Shown in pieces: positions 25,363-34,853 of a stretch of DNA of 47,262 bases (the first letter of the stretch is position 1; each line of letters begins with the position of its first letter). The notes under the pieces were generated by a model. That model had not been told where the DNA came from, searched no databases, and saw only the letters and a program-made list of their open reading frames with translations. Source of the stretch: Ruminiclostridium sp. Its GTDB lineage: Bacteria > Bacillota > Clostridia > Oscillospirales > Ruminococcaceae. The stretch spans positions 1-47,262 of the forward strand of contig JAGBHT010000012.1 in the NCBI GenBank assembly GCA_017935365.1, written 5' to 3'. A program made the translations under genes and the position numbers.

Positions 25363-27116
25363 TGAACAATATGATCGAACTTGCTAAACAGCAGGTAAAG
25401 GAAACGGTAATGAACGCACTGGGCAGACTGGTTGCAGAGGGCAAGATAGAGGCAGTTCCCCTGCCCGCTTTCAATGTAGAACGTCCCGCCGATGTATCAC
25501 ACGGCGACTTCTCCTGCAACGCCGCAATGGCAAGCGCAAAGGCTCTTAAGAATAACCCCAGAGCTATAGGTCAGATGATAGCAGACGCCGCTATACTTGA
25601 AGGCACTGTATTTGAAAAGATCGAGGTCGCAGGACCGGGATTCTTAAACTTCTTCATAAGCCCAGCATGGTTCAACGAAACTGTCGGCGAGGTTATTTCA
25701 AGCGGAAGCGACTACGGTAAGACAGAACTCGGCAAGGGCAAAAGAGTGCTTGTTGAATTTGTATCGGCAAACCCCACAGGTCCTATGCACATAGGAAACG
25801 CAAGAGGCGGTGCGCTCGGCGACAGCTTATCTTCCGTGTTACAGTTTGCAGGCTATGATGTAGAGCGTGAGTTCTATGTAAACGACGCAGGCAACCAGAT
25901 CGAAAAGTTCGGCAAGTCACTGTCTATCAGATATATGCAGATCGCAGACGGAAACAAGGCTGACGTTATCGCGTCATTCGGCGATGAGGACATATGCCGC
26001 AAGATATTTGAAGATGAAGAAAATTTCCCTATGCCTGAGGACGTATACAAGGGCGTTGACATAATCGAACACGCATACAATTTCTACAAGATAAACGGTG
26101 ACAAGTTCGTGAATGCAGATGAGGAAAGCCGCAAGTCCGCACTTGTTGAATACGCTCTGCCACTCAATATAGAAGGACTTGAGAGAGATCTTAAGAAATA
26201 CCGTATCGTATACGATACTTGGTTCAGAGAAAGTTCGCTTCATAAAAACGGTGCTGTAAAGCAGATAGTTGAAATGCTGACCGAAAAGGGTCAGACATAT
26301 GAAAAGGACGGCGCTATCTGGTTCAAAGCTTCCGATTTCGGCGATGACCAGGACAGGGTTCTTGTCCGTGCGAACGGCATTCCGACCTACTTTGTACCCG
26401 ATATTGCATACCACTACAACAAGCTTGTGACAAGAGGCTTTGACAAGGCAGTCGATATTCTCGGCGCAGATCACCACGGATATATAGCAAGAATGAAAGC
26501 CGCTCTTACTGCGCTCGGCGTTGACGCAAACAAGCTTGATATCGTTATAATGCAGATGGTTATGCTTGTCAGAAACGGTGAAACGGTAAAGCTTTCAAAG
26601 CGTTCAGGTAAGGCAATTACACTGTCTACCCTGCTTGATGAAGTTCCGATAGACGCGGCAAGATTCTTCTTTAACTTAAGAGACCCCAACACTCACCTTG
26701 AATTCGACCTTGAGCTTGCCATTGAGGAAAGCTCAAACAACCCCGTGTTCTACATTCAGTACGCTCACGCAAGAATATGCAGTATTCTGCGCCGTATGAA
26801 AGAAGAAGGTACCGGCTATAAGAATATACCTGTAAACAAGCTCAACTACTCTCACCCCGCAGAGCTTGCACTGATACGTCACATTGCCGCTCTTCCCGAC
26901 TGCATAAACGAGGCGGCAAAGGACTATAATCCCTCTAAGATAACAAAGTATCTGTGCGACCTGGCACAGCTTTTCCACAAGTTCTACGACAACTGCAAGA
27001 TAAAAGGCGAGGAGGAGAACACTCTCCAGTCAAGACTTTCGCTCTGCGTTGCTACAAAGACAGTATTTAAAAATCTGCTTGACCTGCTCAAGGTTGACGC
27101 ACCTGAAAAAATGTGA
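25362..27116 (+). CDS. argS: Arginyl-tRNA synthetase
   Basis: 584 aa class I synthetase that charges tRNA-Arg. The HIGH motif reads HIGN (143-146) in SANPTGPMHIGNARGG; the KMSK motif reads KLSKR near residue 410, followed by SGKAITLS. The C-terminal anticodon-binding helices (DALR) are present (YIQYAHARICSILRR onwards). AAGGAG lies 8 nt before the ATG, which overlaps the DUF1934 stop by 1 nt. I see no T-box leader. Confidence 0.97.
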   Translation: MNNMIELAKQQVKETVMNALGRLVAEGKIEAVPLPAFNVERPADVSHGDFSCNAAMASAKALKNNPRAIGQMIADAAILEGTVFEKIEVAGPGFLNFFISPAWFNETVGEVISSGSDYGKTELGKGKRVLVEFVSANPTGPMHIGNARGGALGDSLSSVLQFAGYDVEREFYVNDAGNQIEKFGKSLSIRYMQIADGNKADVIASFGDEDICRKIFEDEENFPMPEDVYKGVDIIEHAYNFYKINGDKFVNADEESRKSALVEYALPLNIEGLERDLKKYRIVYDTWFRESSLHKNGAVKQIVEMLTEKGQTYEKDGAIWFKASDFGDDQDRVLVRANGIPTYFVPDIAYHYNKLVTRGFDKAVDILGADHHGYIARMKAALTALGVDANKLDIVIMQMVMLVRNGETVKLSKRSGKAITLSTLLDEVPIDAARFFFNLRDPNTHLEFDLELAIEESSNNPVFYIQYAHARICSILRRMKEEGTGYKNIPVNKLNYSHPAELALIRHIAALPDCINEAAKDYNPSKITKYLCDLAQLFHKFYDNCKIKGEEENTLQSRLSLCVATKTVFKNLLDLLKVDAPEKM

Positions 27117-27134
27117 TCAGAGAAAGGAACAAAT

Positions 27135-28385
27135 ATGGACAGCAATCCCGTCAGTCAGGATATACCTATACGATTACGACTGCCGATACTGCTTGACGGC
27201 GGTACCGGCACAGGACTTGAAAAATACGGCTACGACCACAGTATGTCAACGGCTCAGTTTGTCTGCGCCCACCCTAAGGCTCTGATTGAGCTTCAGCAGA
27301 GCTTTGTTGACGCAGGCTCACAGATACTCTACACCGCTACCCACGGCGCAAACCGTGAGAATCTGAAGGCTTACGGTGCCGAGGATAAGACAGAAGAGCT
27401 AAACGCCACTGCCGCAAAGATAACTTATGACAACTTCCACGAAAAGGCACTTATTGCAGGCTGTCTGTCGTCTACGGGACTTTACATAGAACCCTACGGC
27501 GACTACACATTTACCGAAATAACGGCAATATACAGACAGCAGGTTAAAGCTTTATCGCCCTACTGCGATATGTTTGTGATTGAAACAGTGCCTGCACTGT
27601 GGAATATGCGTGCGGCTGTGCTTGCCTGCAAAAAGGAAAACAAGCCGATAATCGCTACCATGAAGGTTGACGAGGACGGAGAAACGGCAATAGGAACAAA
27701 CGTACTGTGTACTCTTCTCGTACTTCAGGAAATGGGTATATCCGCTTTCGGTCTTAACTGCACTTCGGCGGATCTGTGTCCCGATATCATAGAAGAAATT
27801 GCTCCATACGCAAAAATTCCGCTTATAGTAAAGCCGAGCGCCGTATACGAAAATGACGGCGAAAAGCAGAGTATCTCTCCGGAAGAGTTTGCCTTTGCGG
27901 TAAAGAAATCGGTCATAAACGGTGCGGAGATCGTCGGCGGCTGTTGCGGTACGGGAAAGGAACATATCGCAGAGCTTCGTAAAATGCTGGATACGCTAGA
28001 CCGTTCCGAAATAAAACCTGTAGAAAAACAGGATACTTCTCTTGCTCTGGCAACGGAAAACCAGATGTTCTTCTTAGACCCCGAAACAACTGAATTTTCA
28101 CCCGCTGTCGAGTGCGGTCCTTATATGGAAGATGACATTGCACAGATGTGCAGTGAAAACTACGACGTACTGACAGTAAGTATAAACTCCCCTGACGACG
28201 CTATTGATTTCGGCAGGAATATGCACATGGCAACACTACCTGTTGCGTTTTTATCTGACGATGAAATTTCGCTTAAAATGGCGCTTATGCTGTATCAGGG
28301 CAGAGCGATAATAGATAAGAAATCGCTTATAGAGCCTGAAAAGCTTGAGGCTATGGCTGAAAAATACGGTGCCGTGCTGTATTGA
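27135..28385 (+). CDS. Homocysteine S-methyltransferase family protein
   Basis: 416 aa. Residues 1-290 are a homocysteine-binding barrel with zinc cysteines in GLNCTS (near 209) and GGCCGT (near 271), so it can transfer a methyl group to homocysteine. A C-terminal 120-residue part contains EINSxDD-like and MALMLYQGRAIIDKKS segments that resemble a remnant of the pterin-binding domain of MetH; the cobalamin domains are absent. AAAGGA is 7 nt before ATG. In the same operon as argS. Confidence 0.85.
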   Translation: MDSNPVSQDIPIRLRLPILLDGGTGTGLEKYGYDHSMSTAQFVCAHPKALIELQQSFVDAGSQILYTATHGANRENLKAYGAEDKTEELNATAAKITYDNFHEKALIAGCLSSTGLYIEPYGDYTFTEITAIYRQQVKALSPYCDMFVIETVPALWNMRAAVLACKKENKPIIATMKVDEDGETAIGTNVLCTLLVLQEMGISAFGLNCTSADLCPDIIEEIAPYAKIPLIVKPSAVYENDGEKQSISPEEFAFAVKKSVINGAEIVGGCCGTGKEHIAELRKMLDTLDRSEIKPVEKQDTSLALATENQMFFLDPETTEFSPAVECGPYMEDDIAQMCSENYDVLTVSINSPDDAIDFGRNMHMATLPVAFLSDDEISLKMALMLYQGRAIIDKKSLIEPEKLEAMAEKYGAVLY

Positions 28386-28428
28386 GCCTCTGAATATTTA
28401 AGTTTACATCACGGAAGGAATTTTAGGA

Positions 28429-31002
28429 ATGTACAAAACGGAAATGCAATACTACCGCAAAGCGTTCTTCATGGCGATGATAATGGGTGTGATACTTTTC
28501 ATGCCGTTTGTCATTATTGACGGCGGATATTTCATCTATTACGGCGACTACAACGCTCAGCAGATACCTTTCTACACACTTTGCAACCAGGCTATCAAAA
28601 GCGGCAGTTTTATGTGGAACTGGCAGACTGACCTTGGTGCGAACTTCATAGGTTCGTATTCGTTCTATACGCTCGGAAGCCCGTTCTTCTGGCTTACAAT
28701 GCCATTCCCGGCTGAGTTTGCAAAGTACCTTATGGCACCGCTCATGGTACTGAAATTATCCTGCTGTTCGCTGTTTGCTTTTGCATATATAAGACGTTTT
28801 GTAAGAAAGCCGAAATCGGCGCTTATAGGCGGTCTTCTATACGCATTTTCAGGCTTCTCGATGTACAACGTATTCTTCAACCACTTCCACGAGGCAATGG
28901 TAGTGTTCCCTCTTATGCTTATTGCACTTGAAGAAGCTGTTGTAAACAAGAGAAGAGTGTTCTTTGCACTGACAGTTGCGCTGAACGCATTTGTAAACTA
29001 CTTCTTCTTCATAGGAGAATGCGTATTCCTCGTTATATACTTCCTTTGCAGGATAACCGACCCGAAATTCAAGGTAACATTGAAAACATTCCTTGCACTG
29101 GCGTTTGAATCGGTTATCGGTGTTGCACTTGCAGGCGCAATGTTCATACCTGCGATAATAACCTGTATAGATACCCCGAGATCGGGCAATACCTTAAACG
29201 GCTGGAATCTGGTATTCCATAATCCGGCACAGAGATACGGCATAATATTACAGAGCTTGTTCTTCCCTGCCGATATCCCCGCAAGACAGAACTTCTTCCC
29301 AGATTCGTCGGCAAGATGGGCAAGCGTTGCCGCTTATCTGCCGCTGTTCTCAATGTCGGGTGTAATTTCGTTTATCAAATTCAAAAAAAAGCACTGGGCA
29401 AAGTGGCTTATGCCGATATGCCTGTTGTTCGCGCTTGTACCCGTGCTGAACTCAAGCTTTGTGCTTTTCAACACAAACTTCTATACACGCTGGTTCTATA
29501 TGCCGATACTTGTTGCGTGCTTTATGACCGCGTATGCGCTTGAAAACAACGAGATCGATATGATGTACGGTCTTAAGTGGTGCGGATTTGCCGTAGTGCT
29601 TATTTCAATGGTCGGCGTGCTTCCGTCCGAAGTCTCAAAGGACGTTGTTGATATAGGAACCGGTGAAGAATCCACCACAAAGGTTACCGAACTGTTCAGT
29701 CTGCCCGGTGAGAAACTTCCGTTCTGGATCTCTGTCGCTCTTGCAATAACAGCTATTTTAGTATGCTTCCTACTTGTAAGAAACAAGGCGAAGATCAGAA
29801 CAAATAAATTCCTGCACAAAGCCTACTGCTTTACAATTGTCGCCTGCCTGTGCTTCTCGTACTACACGCTCATTTACGGCAGAGCGATAGGTCCCAAGGT
29901 CGGCGACTACAACAGTATAGTTGACGCTACTATAGAGCTTGAAGATGACGACTTCTACAGGGTCGAAACATACGGCGTTACAAACAATGCCAATATGCTG
30001 TGGGGAATGTACGGTTTCCGCAGTTTCCACAGTATTCTGCCGGGTTCTGCATTTGAATACTATGACGGTATGGGATTCAGCCGCTCGGTAAACACAGATC
30101 CCGACGGCACATATTACGCAATGAGGTCAATAAACTCAACGAAGTATCTTATTGTTCAGAGCTACAAGCTCGATTACAGCGACACGGTAACACTGCTCGA
30201 TAATCTCAAGAACTTTGAGAAGATAGACGAGCAGGACGGATTTACGATATTCAAGAATAACGCTTATATCCCGATAGGCTACTCAAACAGCTTCTATATA
30301 ACAGATGACGAGTACGAAAAGGTTGCTAAGAGCAACCGTGACAATATACTTGCGCGTGCAGTAGTGCTCACCGATGAGCAGGTCGAAAAGTATGGGGATG
30401 TTCTGACAGAGCTTGACCCCGACAGATACTCGGACTTCAATTACGATACTTTCAGATCCGACGCGGAAGAGCTTTCAAAGACGGCAGTCGATACATTCAC
30501 ACCTGTTGCCAACGGATTTACCGCAACCTCTTCGTTCACGGAGGACAGATTTGTTACGTTCACAGTTCCGTGGGAAAGCGGATGGAGCGCCACAATAAAC
30601 GGTCAGCCCGCTGAGATAGAAAAGGTGAACCGCGGAGTTATGGGTATAAAAATTCCCGCAGGTCAGTGTGATATTGAGTTCAGTTATGTTACACCGGGAC
30701 TTAAGATCGGCGTTGTCTGCACGGTAGGCGCGGCAATAATTCTGATAATCTACTACATTGTGCTGAAAAAGGTATTCAGATACAAGCCGAATCCGAACGT
30801 ACACCTGTACAATGAACAGCAACTGACTACAGTTATCAACCACAACGCATATATCAGGACGATAACAAGGTCAGTCGATGATCAGCTTGATAAGAAGGCA
30901 GAACTGCCGGAGGATAAAGCGGTAGAAAACAACGAAAGTGTTACAGCATCTGATGAAGATAAAGAATACGATGTCGAAAATGATAATGACAAGGCGGAAT
31001 AA
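28429..31002 (+). CDS. YfhO family polytopic membrane protein
   Basis: 857 aa. About twelve membrane helices, then an extracytoplasmic stretch (about 490-760), a last helix (about 765-785) and a charged cytoplasmic tail ending in Glu/Asp. It fits the YfhO family, linked in Bacillus to glycosylation of lipoteichoic acid, where the conserved start (FVIIDGGYFIYYGDYNAQQIPFYTL) is typical. Placed four genes before murC in a cell-envelope setting. Substrate unknown. Confidence 0.85.
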   Translation: MYKTEMQYYRKAFFMAMIMGVILFMPFVIIDGGYFIYYGDYNAQQIPFYTLCNQAIKSGSFMWNWQTDLGANFIGSYSFYTLGSPFFWLTMPFPAEFAKYLMAPLMVLKLSCCSLFAFAYIRRFVRKPKSALIGGLLYAFSGFSMYNVFFNHFHEAMVVFPLMLIALEEAVVNKRRVFFALTVALNAFVNYFFFIGECVFLVIYFLCRITDPKFKVTLKTFLALAFESVIGVALAGAMFIPAIITCIDTPRSGNTLNGWNLVFHNPAQRYGIILQSLFFPADIPARQNFFPDSSARWASVAAYLPLFSMSGVISFIKFKKKHWAKWLMPICLLFALVPVLNSSFVLFNTNFYTRWFYMPILVACFMTAYALENNEIDMMYGLKWCGFAVVLISMVGVLPSEVSKDVVDIGTGEESTTKVTELFSLPGEKLPFWISVALAITAILVCFLLVRNKAKIRTNKFLHKAYCFTIVACLCFSYYTLIYGRAIGPKVGDYNSIVDATIELEDDDFYRVETYGVTNNANMLWGMYGFRSFHSILPGSAFEYYDGMGFSRSVNTDPDGTYYAMRSINSTKYLIVQSYKLDYSDTVTLLDNLKNFEKIDEQDGFTIFKNNAYIPIGYSNSFYITDDEYEKVAKSNRDNILARAVVLTDEQVEKYGDVLTELDPDRYSDFNYDTFRSDAEELSKTAVDTFTPVANGFTATSSFTEDRFVTFTVPWESGWSATINGQPAEIEKVNRGVMGIKIPAGQCDIEFSYVTPGLKIGVVCTVGAAIILIIYYIVLKKVFRYKPNPNVHLYNEQQLTTVINHNAYIRTITRSVDDQLDKKAELPEDKAVENNESVTASDEDKEYDVENDNDKAE

Positions 31003-31022
31003 ACCGCAGAAAAGAGGATTTT

Positions 31023-31556
31023 ATGCATCTGTTTGAAAAGACTATTGACAGCGAAGTAAAGTACGAAGGCAAGATACTTACCGTTTGCTCTGACAAGGCT
31101 GAACTTGAAAACGGCGCGATCGTATCACGCGATGTGATCCGTCATAGCGGCGGAGTGGGCGTTGTTCCCGTTACGGACGATGGCGATGTACTGTTTGTAA
31201 GGCAGTTCAGATACCCGTTTCAGAAAGTTCTTATGGAGATCCCCGCAGGAAAGCTGAATGCAGGTGAAGATCACGCAGAAGCCGGCAGAAGAGAGCTTCA
31301 GGAAGAAACAGGCTGTACCTGCAAGGAGTTCAGATATATGGGATATATGATCCCTACCCCCGCTTATTGCCAGGAGATAACACATATGTACCTTGCAACG
31401 GGACTTGAGGGCGGAAAGCAGAACCTTGACGATGATGAATTTCTTGAGGTTGTGAAGATACCGCTTGACAAGGCTGTCGAAATGGTTATGAACGGCGAAA
31501 TAGAGGACGGCAAGACACAGCTTGCATTACTCAAAGCCAAGATGATATTAGGCTGA
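31023..31556 (+). CDS. Nudix hydrolase, ADP-ribose pyrophosphatase type
   Basis: 177 aa. A perfect Nudix box at 76-97: G76, five residues, E82, then R90-E91-L-Q-E94-E95-T-G97. The fold and the following MIPTPAYCQEITHMYLA match the NudF/YqkG ADP-ribose pyrophosphatases, which release AMP and ribose 5-phosphate. The ATG is 20 nt after yfhO. Confidence 0.92.
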   Translation: MHLFEKTIDSEVKYEGKILTVCSDKAELENGAIVSRDVIRHSGGVGVVPVTDDGDVLFVRQFRYPFQKVLMEIPAGKLNAGEDHAEAGRRELQEETGCTCKEFRYMGYMIPTPAYCQEITHMYLATGLEGGKQNLDDDEFLEVVKIPLDKAVEMVMNGEIEDGKTQLALLKAKMILG

Positions 31557-31605
31557 TTTTCGGCATAAAATATTATAATGTCAGACTGAAAGGATCGGGA
31601 GTACA

Positions 31606-32991
31606 ATGGAAGATTTCCTCACAGGAAAGAAGCACGTTCATTTTATCGGTATAGGCGGAAGCGGTATGTATCCGCTGGCACAGATACTTCACAGCAAAGG
31701 CTATTATCTTACGGGCTCAGACAACAACGAAACCGAAACGCTTAAAGCGGTACGCAAGATGGGTATACCCGTATATATGGGACAGAGAGCCGAAAATATA
31801 GAGGGCGCTGACCTTATCGTATACACGGCGGCTATCATGAGCGATAACCCCGAACTTATCGCCGCAAAGGCAAGCGGTGTGAAGACTATAGAGCGCTGTG
31901 AACTTCTGGGACTTGTTACAAGCTGGTACAACAAGGCTGTATGCGTATCGGGTACACACGGCAAGACAACAACGTCTTCTATGCTGACGCATATGTATCT
32001 TGCACAGAACGTTGATCTGTCTACCGTTATCGGCGGCAAGCTGAAAGCTATAGGCGGAAGCGGAAGAGCGGGTTCGAGCGATGTTATGGTTTGCGAGGCG
32101 TGCGAGTTCTCAAATACGTTCCTGCACCTGTTTCCGAATATTTCTATAATACTGAATATTGACGCTGACCACCTTGATTTCTTCAAGACGATGGATAATC
32201 TGAGAGCGTCGTTCACAAAGTTCTGCGACAATACAACGGATATTCTTGTTGTAAACGGCGATGATGAAAACACAATGAGAGCGGTAAAGGCATCGGGCTT
32301 TGACAAGCAGATCATCACATTCGGCAAGAGCGACAAAAACAGATATTATCCAGAAAACATTGAACGCATATCGGATTTTCAGACCGACTTTGACCTTATG
32401 GAAAACGGTAAGAAGATAGAGCGTATCTCGATACACGTTCCCGGAGCGCATAATGTGCTCAATGCGGTTGCCGCCTGCGCCGCCGCACTGGCAACAGGCG
32501 TTACACCCGAGAATATCAACAAGGGACTAAGCACATTCTGGGGTGCCGGAAGAAGATTTGAACGTCTTGCGACTATCGGCGGTATTACCGTTGTTGACGA
32601 CTATGCACACCACCCTGCTGAAGTTGCCGCTACACTGAAAACAGCAAAGGCAATGCAGGACTTCAAGCGTGTATGGGCTGTTCATCAGCCGTTTACCTAT
32701 TCGAGAACATATACACTTATGGACGACTTTGCAAGCGCGCTTGAAATTGCGGATAAGGTTGTGCTGACCGAGATAATGGGTAGCCGTGAGAAGAACACTT
32801 ATAATGTCTACTCTGCCGACCTCGCCGCCAAAATTCCCGGCTGTAAATGGTTCCCGACATTTGAAGAGGTTGCACAGTACGTTGCCGATAATGCAGAAAG
32901 CGGAGATATGATAATTACGCTCGGCTGTGGCGATGTATATAAGGTCGCTTTCAGGATTGAAGAAATGCTGAGGGAGAAGTACGGAGAATAA
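31606..32991 (+). CDS. murC: UDP-N-acetylmuramate--L-alanine ligase
   Basis: 461 aa cytoplasmic enzyme adding L-alanine to UDP-MurNAc. N-terminal Rossmann start HFIGIGGSGMYPLA, ATP P-loop SGTHGKTTT (115-123), central EACEFSNTFLHLFP, and the substrate loop HHPAE near residue 336. The last 99 bp (32893-32991) occur again, slightly diverged, at 33747-33845. It has its own terminator at 33012. Confidence 0.97.
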   Translation: MEDFLTGKKHVHFIGIGGSGMYPLAQILHSKGYYLTGSDNNETETLKAVRKMGIPVYMGQRAENIEGADLIVYTAAIMSDNPELIAAKASGVKTIERCELLGLVTSWYNKAVCVSGTHGKTTTSSMLTHMYLAQNVDLSTVIGGKLKAIGGSGRAGSSDVMVCEACEFSNTFLHLFPNISIILNIDADHLDFFKTMDNLRASFTKFCDNTTDILVVNGDDENTMRAVKASGFDKQIITFGKSDKNRYYPENIERISDFQTDFDLMENGKKIERISIHVPGAHNVLNAVAACAAALATGVTPENINKGLSTFWGAGRRFERLATIGGITVVDDYAHHPAEVAATLKTAKAMQDFKRVWAVHQPFTYSRTYTLMDDFASALEIADKVVLTEIMGSREKNTYNVYSADLAAKIPGCKWFPTFEEVAQYVADNAESGDMIITLGCGDVYKVAFRIEEMLREKYGE

Positions 32992-33011
32992 GCAAATAAT
33001 TCGACAAACAG

Positions 33012-33044
33012 AAGCTGTCTGACAAGGTTTCAGACAGCTTTTGT
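33012..33044 (+). terminator. Terminator of murC
   Basis: An 11-bp perfect stem (33012-33022 with 33030-33040), 7-nt loop, followed by TTGTT. It ends the long operon. Confidence 0.85.
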
Positions 33045-33046
33045 TA

Positions 33047-33075
33047 TTGACAAACCGAGTCAAATTTGCTATAAT
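33047..33075 (+). promoter_or_regulatory. Consensus promoter of the inserted lipoprotein
   Basis: Perfect TTGACA (33047-33052) and TATAAT (33070-33075), 17-bp spacer, just after the murC terminator. Confidence 0.85.
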
Positions 33076-33159
33076 AAAATAAAGATAAATGCTAAAATAA
33101 TATTTATTGATTGCATTGTTATTTGCAAAACATCAAATGTAATTAACGGAGGATGTATT

Positions 33160-33720
33160 ATGAAAAAATGGTTTCTATTACCCTTAGTGCTCACTACTGT
33201 AATTTCATTATCAGCTTGTGAAACTAAGCCCACTACTAATTCATCAAAAATTGTAATCGAAATTGAAACAACAGCAACCACAACAACTGTTATTACAGAA
33301 AAGCCCAGTACAACAGAAAGTTCTAGCGAATCTACGCCCAAATCTGAAAATTCAATAGTTTTCGACAATCTCGAAATATCAATTGATAAATCTAAAGTAT
33401 ATGCTACAACGATAGATAATCAATTTAGCGATTTAGATGGAAGTAATGTTATAGCTTTGCCGTTGAATATAACAAATTTGAGTAGTGAAACTCATTCTAT
33501 TAATATGTTTTACTTAAAATCTTTTGGCTCAAATGGTACAGAGCTTGAAAATGTATATTACTACTTTGACGATGGAAAAGATATATTTAAAGACATTCGT
33601 TCTGGAGCTACGCTCAACGCTATTTATTATATGTTATATGATGGCGATGGAACATATTATTTATCATTTAATAGTTTTTCTGAAAGCAAAGAGATACCTA
33701 TTAACATAACAACAACATAA
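33160..33720 (+). CDS. Predicted lipoprotein in an AT-rich insertion
   Basis: 186 aa. Signal sequence with lipobox LSAC, then a Thr/Ser-rich linker (about 22-65) and a beta-rich domain (about 66-183) resembling the DUF4352/DUF5067 type (extracellular immunoglobulin-like). Codon use is visibly more AT-rich than murC or the neighbours. Site GGAGG 9 nt before the ATG. It lies between two copies of the murC 3' end, so it is probably imported. Confidence 0.8.
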   Translation: MKKWFLLPLVLTTVISLSACETKPTTNSSKIVIEIETTATTTTVITEKPSTTESSSESTPKSENSIVFDNLEISIDKSKVYATTIDNQFSDLDGSNVIALPLNITNLSSETHSINMFYLKSFGSNGTELENVYYYFDDGKDIFKDIRSGATLNAIYYMLYDGDGTYYLSFNSFSESKEIPINITTT

Positions 33721-33746
33721 CAGCAGAATAACAAAGCTCCCCCTTC

Positions 33747-33845
33747 GCAGAAAGCGGAGATATGATAATCACGCTCGGTTGCGGCGATGTATATAAGGTC
33801 GCTTTCAGGATCGAGGAGATACTGAGGGAAAAGTACGGAGAATAA
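33747..33845 (+). pseudogene. Second copy of the last 99 bp of murC
   Basis: Aligns without gaps to 32893-32991 (end of murC), stop codon included. There are eight differences, seven synonymous and one Met to Ile. The synonymous bias suggests the copy came from a functional murC under selection rather than decaying in place. It has no start and cannot be expressed alone. It marks the right edge of the lipoprotein insertion. Confidence 0.9.
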
Positions 33846-33861
33846 AATTACCGTATAAGAA

Positions 33862-33896
33862 AAAACCGCCGGTTTTAAAAACTTCGGCGTTTTTTT
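33862..33896 (+). terminator. Terminator after the murC 3' copy
   Basis: CGCCG (33867-33871) with CGGCG (33885-33889), then seven T (33890-33896). Probably the original or donor terminator of murC. Confidence 0.7.
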
Positions 33897-33933
33897 ATCG
33901 GTATTTCCATACTATAAAAGTAAAAGAAAAGTA

Positions 33934-33961
33934 AAAGCAGTACCGGAACCGATACTGCTTT
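33934..33961. terminator. Bidirectional terminator
   Basis: A 9-bp stem AAAGCAGTA (33934-33942) with TACTGCTTT (33953-33961), flanked by T on one side and A on the other. It lies past the epimerase stop, in convergent position. Confidence 0.8.
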
Positions 33962-33979
33962 TTGTTATATTTACATTGA

Positions 33980-34837
33980 TCACTTTGCACTGATAGTCAT
34001 CTTATATCTTGCGAACTTTTTGCCTTCGAGAATCTGAATACCCTTCTTTTCTTCAAAAACTCCGCTGTCGTCATCATAATCATCACTGCCGCACCAGGGC
34101 TCTATGCAGATAAAGCCTGCGTGCTTTCCTGCCGGCGTCCACAGTCCGAGTGTTTCAAAGCCCTCAAAAGCTATGCTTGCAAGAGTTTTTTTACCCTCGA
34201 CGAGCTTTACGGCTCTTGACTTGATATTATCAAAATATACAACGTCATTATCAAACATATCATAGGATAACGGGAGCTTTGACGCACCGTCAAGACGCTC
34301 GATCCTGTCCTTGCTTCTGAACAGTCTTGTTTCAAGATCCATAACGGGAGTTGACGCTTTTTCACGCTTTTCAAAAACAATAGTGCAATTGTCAAGGTTG
34401 TCGCAGGCGATTGCGGGGTGAGCACCTATACAGAACGGTATACAGTCATAGTTCGGATTGAAAACGCTGTAGCTGATCTCTATCCTGTCATCAAACAGAT
34501 TATACTGCAATGCAAGATCGACACTGTAGGGATAACCGTTTTTAACGGGAGCATACTTGTATTGAAGAATGAGCGAATTATTGCTCTTTCTGACTACCGA
34601 GAATGTATTGTCACGGGCAAAACCATGTTTTGTGAGAGATACTTCCTTGCCGCCGATCATGGTTTTATTGTTTTTCACATTGCCTATCGCAGGGAAAAGT
34701 ACCGGTGAAGTCTTTCCCCAGTAAGCAGGGTCGGCGCACCACATTATCTCTCTGCCATCAATAACAAGTGATTTCAGCTCTGCGCCTTCCGACGCAATTA
34801 CAGCCGTTGAACGTCCGGTTTTAAGCTCTGTTGTCAT
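33980..34837 (-). CDS. Aldose 1-epimerase family protein (LacX-like)
   Basis: 285 aa. Galactose-mutarotase fold. The conserved FPAIGNVKN, KHGFARD, IGAHPAI (acting histidines) and CIEPWCG (base glutamate) are present. Closer to LacX/YihR-like sugar epimerases than to GalM. It starts 16 nt after the GH26 gene, so a role in the mannan/hexose pathway is likely. Confidence 0.85.
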   Translation of the reverse strand: MTTELKTGRSTAVIASEGAELKSLVIDGREIMWCADPAYWGKTSPVLFPAIGNVKNNKTMIGGKEVSLTKHGFARDNTFSVVRKSNNSLILQYKYAPVKNGYPYSVDLALQYNLFDDRIEISYSVFNPNYDCIPFCIGAHPAIACDNLDNCTIVFEKREKASTPVMDLETRLFRSKDRIERLDGASKLPLSYDMFDNDVVYFDNIKSRAVKLVEGKKTLASIAFEGFETLGLWTPAGKHAGFICIEPWCGSDDYDDDSGVFEEKKGIQILEGKKFARYKMTISAK

Positions 34838-34853
34838 ATGCTACCTCGCACAA

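Noticed and set aside
33047..33845. Insertion sequence or transposon for the lipoprotein island
   Set aside because: No transposase or integrase and no terminal inverted repeats; the flanks are duplicated murC ends.
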